Source of the DNA: Myxosarcina sp. GA_180221_E-2-1-MAG-40_15
GTDB lineage: Bacteria; Cyanobacteriota; Cyanobacteriia; Cyanobacteriales; Xenococcaceae
Direction of reading: 5' to 3'
Length of the DNA: 42,259 nt
Assembly (NCBI GenBank): GCA_020692205.1
Contig: JAIMKV010000018.1
Coordinates: 24,594 to 66,852, forward strand
Of this stretch, positions 1 to 8,194 are shown in pieces. The notes under the pieces are model-generated. The model saw only the letters and a list, made by a program, of their open reading frames with translations, had not been told where the DNA came from and made no database searches. A program made the position numbers and the translations under genes. Numbering within the stretch: position 1 is the first letter of the stretch; each line of letters starts with the position of its first letter.

Positions 1-259
1 CGTCACTATAGCTCTCAGTTTTTTCGATCTCTTGGAGCGTTTTCCATCCTGGTAACCATAAGGAGTCGTCCTTAAGCTGAGACGCATTAACCCAAAAGCG
101 GGTTTGAGAATCGCAAGCTGCTACCATCTCGGCAAAGACCCATTTTCCTTGATTTTGGCGATTGGTTACCAGAAAATGTCTCCACCCCCAGTTTTTTTGC
201 TTGGCCGTCCATTTTGAACCAATTAAGTAGGGGAACTTTCGTTTTGGTTTTTTCGACAT
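1..259 (-). CDS. Trp-rich protein, TIGR02450 family (3' part missing)
   Basis: An open frame runs from an ATG at 259 leftwards off the window edge, giving 86 codons without a stop. The protein starts MSKKPKRKFPYLIGSKWTAK and is unusually rich in tryptophan (SKWTAK, NWGWRHF, GKWVF, RFWV, LWLPGW). This spacing of Trp-containing blocks after a basic start matches the small tryptophan-rich family TIGR02450, found in cyanobacteria and some proteobacteria; its function is unknown. A GAGG ribosome-binding site lies 6 bases upstream of the ATG (reverse strand TTGAGGTTAAAATG), which supports the start. It is divergent from the wza-like gene with only 67 bases between the two starts. The C-terminus is beyond the window, so completeness cannot be judged. 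Confidence 0.75.
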   Translation of the reverse strand, partial: MSKKPKRKFPYLIGSKWTAKQKNWGWRHFLVTNRQNQGKWVFAEMVAACDSQTRFWVNASQLKDDSLWLPGWKTLQEIEKTESYSD

Positions 260-326
260 TTTAACCTCAAGAGACAATAATGTTAGTCTAGTCGCAATAA
301 TCTAATTTTTTCATTGTGATATTTTT

Positions 327-1898
327 ATGAAAATTCCATCTGTTTTGTATCAATTATTTTTAGAACGAGTTAATAGCTACAGCGCGATCGCTCTATCTTT
401 CTGTTTGGCTCTTGCATCGTCTCCCGCAATTGCTCAGGAAAACACCATCGAATTACAGAATACCAATTCAGGACAATCATCAACCGAACCACAACAATTT
501 AACTATCGAGAGTTACCTCCCCTAGAAAACCAGACAAGTCCTGAATCTAACCCAGCACCAAATACATCTGCTCTACCCCCAGCCAACGTAGAATTTGCGA
601 CTGAGGAAACTGACTATACCTTGGGAGCTGGCGATATGATCAATCTCAACATCTTCCAGGTAGAAGAATATAGCGGGCAATATCCTGTTTTAGTAGATGG
701 TACTATTAGTTTACCCTTAGTGGGACGAGTTGATGTTAGAGGTTTGAGTCTTAAGCAAACCTCCGATGTAGTCTCTAAACAATATGCAACCTATCTTAAA
801 AGACCAATTATTACTGTTGGTTTAGTTACACCTCGTCCTTTAAGAATTGGTATTGCGGGGGAAGTAGCGAATCCAGGAGCTTATGAAGTTGCTCTAACTA
901 CTGATAGTCCTCAGTTTCCTAGCATCACTGATCTGCTAGAACAGGCTGGCGGTATTACTACTATCGCTGACGTGCGCAACGTTAGAGTGACCAGAGAAAA
1001 TAACGGCAAAGAAGTTGTTTTCAATGCTAATCTTTGGGATCTATTGACCAGAAATCAAATTAGGCAGGATATCTCGCTTCGAGATGGAGACACGATCTTT
1101 GTCCCGACAACTGCCGAGATTAATACTGCTGAACTAGATCGTTTAGCTGAAGCTAGCTTTGGCTTACAATCAGATAGGCCGATTAAGATAGCGGTAGTAG
1201 GAGAAGTGTATCGTCCAGGCTCTCACTTTATTCAACCCGAACTACTCAGCCGAGATAACAATACTGGAACCAATCAAGGAAAGCAACCCTCGATTCCTCC
1301 CAGGCTTTCGCAAGCTATTGGTGCTGCTAATGGAATTAAACCTCTAGCAGATATTAAACAGGTACAGGTTAAACGTACTGCGTGGAATGGCGAAGAGAAG
1401 GTTATTGCGGTAAATCTCTGGGAAGTTATTCAATCTGGAGATACTGGCCAAGATATCATTTTGCAAGAAGGAGATAGAGTAATTATTCCTCAAGCAACTG
1501 CACCTACTGAACAAGAAAGGCGACAACTGGCATCAGCTACTTTTTCTCCAGCCACAATTACTGTTAACGTCGTAGGAGAAGTAGTTACCCCAGGTCCAGT
1601 GCAAGTTGAGCCAAACACCCCACTCAACCAGGCTATTTTAGCTGCTGGTGGATTTGATACTCGGCGTGCCAACAGTAAAGAGGTAGAACTAGTTAGCCTC
1701 AAGCCAAACGGTACGGTAGAAAAGCGTAAAATTCAAGTCGACTTGGGTGCGGAAGTTAATGAGGAAACTAATCCAGTTCTCGGTCAAAATGATGTTGTGG
1801 TCGTTGGTCGTTCTGGTACAACTTCAACTAGCGATAGTATTGGTAATGTAACTAGCCCTTTTATGGGACTATTTGGTTTGTTTAATGCCATCTTTTAG
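327..1898 (+). CDS. wza: Polysaccharide export outer-membrane protein, Wza/GumB-like, SLBB domains
   Basis: Predicted outer-membrane channel component for export of capsular or extracellular polysaccharide. Residues 1-36 form a long signal peptide ending SSPAIA, with cleavage likely before Q37. A low-complexity Ser/Pro/Asn/Gln linker follows to about residue 90. The Poly_export domain spans roughly 95-170 (YTLGAGDMINLNIF, DGTISLPLVGRVDVRGL). Three SLBB-type repeats follow, each opened by a V/AGEV-x-x-PG motif: IAGEVANPGAY near 176, VVGEVYRPGSH near 291, VVGEVVTPGPV near 416. The 523-residue length and several SLBB repeats are usual for cyanobacterial Wza homologues. The gene sits 114 bases upstream of a Wzc-like kinase, the classic partner for assembly and length control. 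The family call is firm; which polymer it exports is unknown. Confidence 0.9.
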   Translation: MKIPSVLYQLFLERVNSYSAIALSFCLALASSPAIAQENTIELQNTNSGQSSTEPQQFNYRELPPLENQTSPESNPAPNTSALPPANVEFATEETDYTLGAGDMINLNIFQVEEYSGQYPVLVDGTISLPLVGRVDVRGLSLKQTSDVVSKQYATYLKRPIITVGLVTPRPLRIGIAGEVANPGAYEVALTTDSPQFPSITDLLEQAGGITTIADVRNVRVTRENNGKEVVFNANLWDLLTRNQIRQDISLRDGDTIFVPTTAEINTAELDRLAEASFGLQSDRPIKIAVVGEVYRPGSHFIQPELLSRDNNTGTNQGKQPSIPPRLSQAIGAANGIKPLADIKQVQVKRTAWNGEEKVIAVNLWEVIQSGDTGQDIILQEGDRVIIPQATAPTEQERRQLASATFSPATITVNVVGEVVTPGPVQVEPNTPLNQAILAAGGFDTRRANSKEVELVSLKPNGTVEKRKIQVDLGAEVNEETNPVLGQNDVVVVGRSGTTSTSDSIGNVTSPFMGLFGLFNAIF

Positions 1899-1921
1899 GT
1901 AAGAATGTGCTTTCAAATGTT

Positions 1922-1963
1922 AGCCCATTGCTCTACTGCTGCATTTTGCAGTGGCAATGGGCT
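1922..1963 (+). promoter_or_regulatory. Intercistronic stem-loop between wza and wzc
   Basis: Bases 1922-1931 (AGCCCATTGC) pair perfectly with 1954-1963 (GCAATGGGCT). An inner ACTGC/GCAGT stem (1935-1939 with 1948-1952) extends the hairpin. No run of T follows, so a simple intrinsic terminator is unlikely. It could be an mRNA-processing or stability element, or an attenuator, setting the ratio of Wza to Wzc within one operon. The structure is seen directly; the role is inferred. Confidence 0.55.
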
Positions 1964-2012
1964 GTTATGTGACTAATTTAACCTAATCCGTGTTGTGAGG
2001 ATTAATAAAATA

Positions 2013-4367
2013 ATGCCCGATAGAAGTTCAAATCGTTCTACTTATCTTCCTTCAAAAGATGAAAATGGTAATGGGATTGGGCACAAAAATGGAAACGATA
2101 CCTATACCTATTCTTTGCCTGTAGCTGATCAATCAGGAGAAGAAGGAGATAGTATCGATCTACGCCAATTAACCAGTATAGTTAAACATCGTCTACGTTT
2201 AATTTGTGCTGTAGTTGCTGGCGTTACTGCTATATCGGCAATTGTAACTTTTAATCAGGAAACCAAATATGAGGGTAGGTTCAAACTTTTAGTCGAGCCA
2301 GTAGCAGAAGAGAAAGAAGATACTCTTTCAATATTGCAGCAGGATTTAGGGGGATTAGATTATGAAACCCAAATTGAAGTACTCCAAAGCCCTCGCGTTC
2401 TCGAACCAATAGTTAAGAATCTCTCTACCAAATATTCAGAAATAGAATATGATGAGCTGATCAAGCTGAAAAAGTCTCCCCTAAAAATTGAGCAGCTAAA
2501 CGAAACCAAAATATTAGAAGTATCTTACGTTGACAGCGATCCAGATAAAATTCAGTTTGTTTTAGATAATCTCTTAGAAGCTTATCTACGTTATTCTTTA
2601 GAAGAAAGAAGAGTAGAGGTAAAACAAGGCATTGATTTTGTTAAGAGCCAATTACCAGAGGTAAGGTCAAGAGTTGACCAGTTGCAAGGTAAGCTACAAA
2701 GATTTCGCCAGCAATATAATCTATTAGATCCAGAACAGCAGGCAAACATGTTAGCCCAGCAGCAGGTTGATTTTGAGCAAAAATATTTTAATACTCAGGC
2801 TGAATTAAAAGAAACAAAATCTTTATATGCTTTGCTGAAAAATCAGTTAAGGTTAGAACCGCAACAGGCTTTAGCCGCCAGCTACCTAAGCGAATCACCA
2901 CGATACCAGAATTTGCTAAATGAACTTCAGCAAGTAGAGGTAGAGCTGGCTAAGGAATCTTCACGCTTTTCGGCTCAGAATCCAGTTGTTCAAGCCCTGG
3001 AAGATAAAAAGACTCGTTTATCTACACTGCTGCAACAGGAAGCCAGTGGAGTTTTGGGTCAAAATTTGACCAATACAGTAGAAAACACGCCTAATCTAAC
3101 TTCTCCTAGCTCTTTACGCCTGGGACTCAATCAAAAGTATATTGAAGCAGCTAATCAAATTCAAATACTCGAGCTGAGAGAGCAGGTTCTGCAAGAAGCG
3201 ATCGCTGAGTTAAATAGCTTGACCAAGCAAATGCCAGTTATCGCCCGTCAATATACTGATTTAAATAGACAACTAATTGTAGCTACCGAAAGTTTAAACC
3301 GCTTTTTAACTGCTCAAGAAGAATTACAGCTTCAAGGAGCGCAACAAGCACTTCCCTGGCAAACAATTTCACAACCAAGCATTTCAGAAGAGCCAATATC
3401 ACCTAATCCTGCTCGTAATTTAGCGCTAGGGTTAGTTTCGGGTTTGATGCTAGGTTGTGCTGCTGCATTATTAGCAGAACGTCTCGATCCAGTTTTTCAC
3501 TCTTCAGAAGAGCTAAAAGAGATGATCAAATTGCCCATATTAGGTTTGATTCCAGTGCAAAAAGATCTTAAACCCCTAGATGAATTATCAGCAGCACCTA
3601 CAAAAGAAAAAGCTAATTTGCCTCGGTTACAAATTGGTAACAGCACGCTTAATTTTAATCAACCTTTTAAATCTGCGGCAAGGTTTAGTGATGACCAGCA
3701 GAAATGGTACGGTGCTTCTCCTTTCTTAGAATCTTTTCGCTCTCTTAATACCAATATCAAGCTTTTAGGCTCTGACACTTCAATTCGCTCTTTTGTAATT
3801 AGTTCCTCGATTCCCTCAGAAGGCAAATCGACCGTTTCTTGCCATTTAGCCCAGGCAGCAGCAGCAATGGAGCAAAGAGTATTGTTAATCGATGCCGATT
3901 TGCGTCGTCCTCAAGTTCATCGCTGGATTGGGATTGAGAATCAAGAAGGCTTGAGTAACGTTTTAGCTACTGGCTTGGACGTTGAAAAAGCAATTGTCAA
4001 AGTTCCTCAATGGGAAAATTTATCTATAATCACGGCAGGAGATATTCCCCCAGATCCAACTCGGTTGCTTTCTTCTCAAAAAATGTATGCTTTAATGGAC
4101 GACTTAAAAAATAGTAGAAAATATGACTTAATTATTTACGATACTCCACCGATATTAGGCTTTGCTGATGGGAGAATTTTGTCCAGTCGCACTGATGGAG
4201 TAATATTGGTAGTCAGAATTGGCAAAACTGATCGCTCTTTACTCAAGCAAAATATTGATAATATTAAGATGTCTAACGTTCCTGTTCTTGGAATAATAGC
4301 AAATCAAGTCAACCGCACTACTAACTCTTATCATTATTACAATCATTATTATGCTGATCGCAAATAG
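2013..4367 (+). CDS. wzc: Wzc-like polysaccharide co-polymerase and BY-type tyrosine autokinase
   Basis: Inner-membrane chain-length regulator fused to a bacterial tyrosine kinase, acting with Wza in polysaccharide export. I use the ATG at 2013; a GTG six codons upstream (1995) is in frame but has no better signal. Numbered from that GTG, a Wzz domain begins near 54, the first membrane helix is about 67-85, a long coiled-coil periplasmic region (about 200-450) follows, and the second helix is about 474-493 after a Pro-rich turn (EEPISPNPARN). The cytoplasmic kinase shows Walker A SSSIPSEGKST (603-613), Walker A' LLIDADLRRP (630-639) and Walker B DLIIYDTPP (711-719). The C-terminus is a tyrosine cluster (SYHYYNHYYADRK), the usual autophosphorylation tail. 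All key elements are present. No Wzb-type phosphatase gene lies next to it. Confidence 0.92.
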   Translation: MPDRSSNRSTYLPSKDENGNGIGHKNGNDTYTYSLPVADQSGEEGDSIDLRQLTSIVKHRLRLICAVVAGVTAISAIVTFNQETKYEGRFKLLVEPVAEEKEDTLSILQQDLGGLDYETQIEVLQSPRVLEPIVKNLSTKYSEIEYDELIKLKKSPLKIEQLNETKILEVSYVDSDPDKIQFVLDNLLEAYLRYSLEERRVEVKQGIDFVKSQLPEVRSRVDQLQGKLQRFRQQYNLLDPEQQANMLAQQQVDFEQKYFNTQAELKETKSLYALLKNQLRLEPQQALAASYLSESPRYQNLLNELQQVEVELAKESSRFSAQNPVVQALEDKKTRLSTLLQQEASGVLGQNLTNTVENTPNLTSPSSLRLGLNQKYIEAANQIQILELREQVLQEAIAELNSLTKQMPVIARQYTDLNRQLIVATESLNRFLTAQEELQLQGAQQALPWQTISQPSISEEPISPNPARNLALGLVSGLMLGCAAALLAERLDPVFHSSEELKEMIKLPILGLIPVQKDLKPLDELSAAPTKEKANLPRLQIGNSTLNFNQPFKSAARFSDDQQKWYGASPFLESFRSLNTNIKLLGSDTSIRSFVISSSIPSEGKSTVSCHLAQAAAAMEQRVLLIDADLRRPQVHRWIGIENQEGLSNVLATGLDVEKAIVKVPQWENLSIITAGDIPPDPTRLLSSQKMYALMDDLKNSRKYDLIIYDTPPILGFADGRILSSRTDGVILVVRIGKTDRSLLKQNIDNIKMSNVPVLGIIANQVNRTTNSYHYYNHYYADRK

Positions 4368-4445
4368 CAGAATTTTTAGTCCGCGCGATAAAACTTGCCA
4401 TGTATTCTAAAATATTCTTTTGATCATCAATCCGAATTTAATTTA

Positions 4446-4967
4446 GTGAACTTGCCAGTTGTTTCCTCGACCTTTTTTCTAACCCTGTTGATGCTGATCG
4501 GGTTATTTTTCTTCATTCGCGCTTCAGTCAAAGATCGCACTAAGCAAATACAACTTATTCCTGCTGAATCAGAAGATATTTTGCTCAAAAAACTGCAAGA
4601 CTATTTTGAAGCTAGGGCTTACCGACTAACTGCCGTTAATGTAGAAAATAAGCAGATTGCTTTTAAAGGATTTGTAAAACCTAGCCTTTTCTTAGCAATA
4701 TTGTTAAGTTTTTTGGCATTAGTAGGTTTATCTTGTTTAGCTTTGGTGTTGTTTTTGTTGTTTCCTAATGTTGAAAATGTATTCTGGCTGTTAGTGTTGA
4801 TCGCACCCTTAGCTGGCGTTTTTTATTGGCGCAAAGCTGGTCGGTGGGAAGAAATATTATTACAGGTCACATCCAAAACAGATAGCCCTAATTTAGTCAC
4901 CGTTACTGCTCATCGAGACGAATTGATTCAATTACAGGAAAACCTATCTGTGCAAACAGTGGATTAA
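4446..4967 (+). CDS. Cofactor assembly of complex C subunit B, CCB2/CCB4-like
   Basis: Predicted thylakoid membrane factor for covalent attachment of heme c(i) to cytochrome b6, related to chloroplast CCB2/CCB4. The protein has an N-terminal hydrophobic helix (FFLTLLMLIGLFFFIRASV) followed by KDRT, a soluble loop, and two further hydrophobic segments (SLFLAILLSFLALVGL and the segment ending LAGVFYWRKAGR). FFIRASVKDRT and FYWRKAGR are what I recall as conserved in the cyanobacterial family. The frame is open from a TTG at 4395, but the extra 17 residues look non-conserved, so I prefer the GTG at 4446, which puts the first membrane helix near the N-terminus; neither start has a clear ribosome-binding site. 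It follows wzc closely but its function is unrelated, so shared transcription is uncertain. The family assignment rests on recalled motifs. Confidence 0.75.
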   Translation: MNLPVVSSTFFLTLLMLIGLFFFIRASVKDRTKQIQLIPAESEDILLKKLQDYFEARAYRLTAVNVENKQIAFKGFVKPSLFLAILLSFLALVGLSCLALVLFLLFPNVENVFWLLVLIAPLAGVFYWRKAGRWEEILLQVTSKTDSPNLVTVTAHRDELIQLQENLSVQTVD

Positions 4968-5004
4968 ATTAACTCTTGTTGATTAAAGTTTAGGGTTAAA
5001 TCGT

Positions 5005-5039
5005 TAAAGGGAGATAAACAGTATGTTTATCTCCCTTTA
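5005..5039. terminator. Bidirectional terminator hairpin
   Basis: A perfect 16-base-pair inverted repeat (5005-5020 with 5024-5039; core AAAGGGAGATAAAC / GTTTATCTCCCTTT) with a 3-base centre. It lies between the convergent CCB-like and DUF3155 genes, close to both stop codons. A-rich and T-rich ends on the two sides make it suitable for stopping transcription from either direction. The structure is direct; termination is inferred. Confidence 0.8.
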
Positions 5040-5060
5040 CAAAGACCTAAATGCTTTGCT

Positions 5061-5387
5061 TTAACGAGTTGCTGCTGTAGCAACCGCTTTATCATTATCC
5101 CACTCTTGAAGATCGATTGATTGTAGACTGGGAAAGAGAAAATGGTTTTCCTCTACATATTGAGCGCCGAACAAACCTTTTTCTGCCCAGAAATAACGAT
5201 CTGTGGTGTGTTCGTTTCTCTTAACCACCAAAACTGATGGAGGCTGAATACCAAAGGAGGCTATGTAGTTGCGAGCAGCAGTTACTGGCTTATCTTCACC
5301 GCTTTCGATATGATACTGAGGAACGAGTTCTAAAATTTTGCGACCTTCTTGGCGACGACGGCTCTTGCGTTTGCGTTTCCTTGCCAA
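5061..5387 (-). CDS. DUF3155 protein, cyanobacterial conserved hypothetical
   Basis: A 108-residue protein with a very basic N-terminus (ARKRKRKSRRRQEGRKIL) followed by a conserved-looking body (SGEDKPVTAARNYI, VVKRNEHTTDRYFWAEKGLFG, QYVEENHFLFPSL). This is the DUF3155 family, confined as far as I know to cyanobacteria; its function is unknown. The basic tail suggests nucleic-acid or ribosome binding, which is inference only. The start is a TTG at 5387, well supported by a perfect AGGAGG ribosome-binding site 8 bases upstream (reverse strand AGGAGGTCAAGGGGTTG). A good sigma-70-type promoter lies about 65 bases further upstream, so the gene is probably monocistronic and well expressed. Confidence 0.88.
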   Translation of the reverse strand: MARKRKRKSRRRQEGRKILELVPQYHIESGEDKPVTAARNYIASFGIQPPSVLVVKRNEHTTDRYFWAEKGLFGAQYVEENHFLFPSLQSIDLQEWDNDKAVATAATR

Positions 5388-5449
5388 CCCCTTGACCTCC
5401 TAAAATTTACTTACTGAATACTGTGTCATTGGTTACTATTTTCCTTGCT

Positions 5450-5478
5450 ATTGTATCGTAATGAACAAAAAAAATCAA
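5450..5478 (-). promoter_or_regulatory. Sigma-70-type promoter for the DUF3155 gene
   Basis: On the reverse strand, TTGATT (5478-5473) and TACAAT (5455-5450) are separated by exactly 17 bases, close to the TTGACA-N17-TATAAT consensus. A start about 7 bases downstream of TACAAT would leave a leader of roughly 55 bases containing the AGGAGG site. Prediction from sequence only. Confidence 0.6.
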
Positions 5479-5666
5479 CTACTTTCCAAAGAAATTACTG
5501 AATAAGAATTAGAGAAAGATGCAATCTAAAAACAGATGTTGTTTAATATTTTATAATGAGAAAAGATCGAGTAACAACAAACCAAAATTAGAGATATATG
5601 TTAAGTTGGCAGCTATTTTCATGACTACCATCTAATTTTCTGGAAATCTCTGCCCGTGGAGCATTA

Positions 5667-6983
5667 ATGTCGAACAATCATATTTCTAGCACTGAATTTG
5701 CTTCTTTGTGTCAATCTCAGATCAATTTATTGTCTCAAAGTTTGGGTGCGGTTTGGAGTGTCATCTATTTGACAGAAGAAATGAGTGAAGATGTCCAAAC
5801 ACAATTGTTTCCTTTTGCGATCTATCCTCCAACCTCAAATCAAAGTTTTTTAAAGCTTCCTCCTACTAAGTTATCTGAAATCTGGCAGGCTTTACAGTCT
5901 CATTCTACAGCCCAATTATTACCTAATAATTCTGCAATCAAGATGGAAACGAGAGCGGCAGAGTTTACTTGGAATCTAAAGCCGACAGAGACACAACAAA
6001 TAATCTTACCGTTGATTCATCAGGATACTTTTATTGGTCTTTTAGTAACTGGACGTGACGATAGAGAATGGTTACAAAGCGAGCTACAACAGATAGAAGA
6101 AATAGCTCGGACGATCGCGATCGCTCGCTTCATTGAGCTTCAATATCATTGGACACAAGATGAGTTGAACGCCCAGGAAAATCTAAGGCGGATTGAACAT
6201 GATCGCCTAGATAATTTACTCCATCAGTTACGCAACCCGTTAACTGCACTACGGACATTTGGCAAATTGCTGCTCAAACGGCTTCTATCAGATGACCCTA
6301 ACAGTGAGTTAGCCAGAAGCATTTTGGCACAGAGCGATCGCTTTCAAGCCTTGCTAGAGCAGTTTGAGACAGAATCAAACCAGCTAGCTAATTTTAATTC
6401 TCAAGTTGCGCCTGAGAACAATTCCTTTGCTTTGTTGTCAACTAAAACAAATCACAAAGTTGATCGCAGCAGTTTTCTGTTACCAAGTTTTGCTACCGAA
6501 CTGACTTCTGTTGATTTAACCCAGATTTTGACCCCGCTGATCAATACGGCAATAGCGATCGCCACCGAAAGGGAGATCGAGCTGATTAATCATATTCCGA
6601 AAACCATACCAGAAGTTAGGGCAGATGCCTCAGCTCTTAGAGAAATTCTGAATAATTTGATTGATAACGCTTTGAAATACACCCTTTCAGGAGGAAAAAT
6701 TTTGCTCGAGCTTGAGATGACCAAGCCTGCTATGTTAGGTATAGCAATTAAAGATACGGGATGTGGTATTCCCCTAGCGGATCAAGCGCGAATTTTTGAA
6801 CGGCATTACCGAGGCAGACAGACTCAAAGCAATATTCCAGGTACCGGGTTGGGGTTGGCGATCGCTCAAGAATTGGCGACAAAAATGCAGGGAAAAATTG
6901 AATTAATCAGCCCCAATAATTTATCAGAACATAGTCTGGGAACTACTTTTATTATCTGGATTCCTCTTGCAAGTCATAATTGA
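5667..6983 (+). CDS. Soluble GAF-type sensor histidine kinase (Hik2/CSK-like architecture)
   Basis: Two-component sensor kinase without membrane segments. Residues 1-165 look like a GAF-type sensor (LCQSQINLLSQSLGAVWSVI at the start, ILPLIHQDTFIGLLVTGR near 113-130). A coiled linker leads to the dimerisation/phosphoacceptor region with H186 in LLHQLRNPLTALRTFGKLL. The ATPase domain has the N box LNNLIDNALKY (N334), G1 DTGCGIP (363-369), F box IFERHY and G2 GTGLGLA. All catalytic boxes are intact. A 438-residue GAF plus kinase arrangement resembles cyanobacterial Hik2, the relative of the chloroplast sensor kinase, but I cannot confirm orthology by eye. The ATG start has TGGAG 7 bases upstream. 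A glycosyltransferase gene starts 18 bases after its stop, so the two are probably co-transcribed. Confidence 0.85.
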   Translation: MSNNHISSTEFASLCQSQINLLSQSLGAVWSVIYLTEEMSEDVQTQLFPFAIYPPTSNQSFLKLPPTKLSEIWQALQSHSTAQLLPNNSAIKMETRAAEFTWNLKPTETQQIILPLIHQDTFIGLLVTGRDDREWLQSELQQIEEIARTIAIARFIELQYHWTQDELNAQENLRRIEHDRLDNLLHQLRNPLTALRTFGKLLLKRLLSDDPNSELARSILAQSDRFQALLEQFETESNQLANFNSQVAPENNSFALLSTKTNHKVDRSSFLLPSFATELTSVDLTQILTPLINTAIAIATEREIELINHIPKTIPEVRADASALREILNNLIDNALKYTLSGGKILLELEMTKPAMLGIAIKDTGCGIPLADQARIFERHYRGRQTQSNIPGTGLGLAIAQELATKMQGKIELISPNNLSEHSLGTTFIIWIPLASHN

Positions 6984-7001
6984 CAATCTCATGATTAATT
7001 A

Positions 7002-7994
7002 ATGCGAAAATTATATTTTTTATTACCTGGAACAACAGGCCAATTCGGTGGTGGTGGACTGTGGGCAGAATTAAATACTTGTGTTTTGGCGCAACAGATC
7101 TGTTCGGCAGAAGTGGTTACTTATCGGCAAAGAGAAGCAGAGCATTTGTTTTTAGAGGATATATTGCCCAAGATCAGTCCAAAATCAGCAATTTTTATCA
7201 TTGGCTGGGGCTTTGATGTGCCTAAAATTATCAGTCAGCTTAAAGGTCAAAATATTATTTATCATGCACACAGCACCAAATATGGCTTTGCTCTACCTCC
7301 TGAAATTCCGATTATTGCAGTTAGCCGAAATACCATGGGGTACTGGGGAGAAAAGGCTGTCAATGGATTACTTTACTATTTACCTAACCAGATTAGCAAT
7401 GAGTTTCATAATTTAGACCAACCGCGAAATATTGATATTCTAGTACAGACTCGTAAAGCATCAGAATATTTACTGCACCAGCTCATTCCTGCTCTAGAGT
7501 CTGATTATCGGGTGGAGATTATCGATAGCTACGTTCCAGATTTAGCAGGATTGTTTAACCGCAGCAAAATTTATCTTTATGATTCCGCCGAATATTGGGC
7601 AACCAGCGGCTTAACCGAAGGATTTGGTTTACCACCTTTAGAAGCTTTGGCTTGTGGGTGCGAAGTATTTTCTAGCGTTAATCATGGACTAGCCGATTAT
7701 CTAGACCCTGGATTTAACTGCCACAAGATTGCTGGATATTCTCTAGAGTACGATTTACAGAGAATTGCTCAAGTATTACAACAACCCACCAAGATTTCCC
7801 AATCTTGGTTAACCCAATATCGCAGTGAGCATTTAGTAGCCAGATTGAGAGTAATTTTAACCGAAATCAATCAGTTTTTTGATGGGAAATTGCAATATCC
7901 TGCGAATATTAAAAGCTTAGACAATAGACGCATTAATCAGTTAAAAATTAAGCAAATAATTGCTAAATTAAAGCAGAAACTACAGCAAAAATAG
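7002..7994 (+). CDS. Glycosyltransferase, GT4/GT1-like (GT-B fold)
   Basis: Predicted retaining GT-B glycosyltransferase of 330 residues. The N-terminus has a glycine-rich loop (LPGTTGQFGGGGLWAEL) like the acceptor/phosphate-binding loop of GT4 enzymes. The C-terminal half has the nucleotide-sugar signature EGFGLPPLEALACG, the E-x7-E motif that binds the donor, followed by EVFSSVNHGLADYL. It is shorter than typical GT4 enzymes (about 370-400 residues), and the tail is a Lys/Gln-rich helix (KQIIAKLKQKLQQK) that may contact membrane or partner. It lies 18 bases downstream of the GAF histidine kinase and is probably in the same transcript, an odd pairing that may be fortuitous. Donor and acceptor cannot be predicted. 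Confidence 0.82.
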   Translation: MRKLYFLLPGTTGQFGGGGLWAELNTCVLAQQICSAEVVTYRQREAEHLFLEDILPKISPKSAIFIIGWGFDVPKIISQLKGQNIIYHAHSTKYGFALPPEIPIIAVSRNTMGYWGEKAVNGLLYYLPNQISNEFHNLDQPRNIDILVQTRKASEYLLHQLIPALESDYRVEIIDSYVPDLAGLFNRSKIYLYDSAEYWATSGLTEGFGLPPLEALACGCEVFSSVNHGLADYLDPGFNCHKIAGYSLEYDLQRIAQVLQQPTKISQSWLTQYRSEHLVARLRVILTEINQFFDGKLQYPANIKSLDNRRINQLKIKQIIAKLKQKLQQK

Positions 7995-8194
7995 TAATTA
8001 AGAATTAGAGAAAATTTTCAAGACTTCTATGGTAGTTAGGGCAAGGTTTTTGTGTCACCAGAATATACCAAAATGTGCTAAAATTCTATTATAAAATGCT
8101 ATTATATTGGGCTTTATTGGCTATAAAAGAAAGAAACGCGCAGTTTATCAGCCATTAATCCAAATTATTGCATATATTTGGAGTTTTTCAGAGT

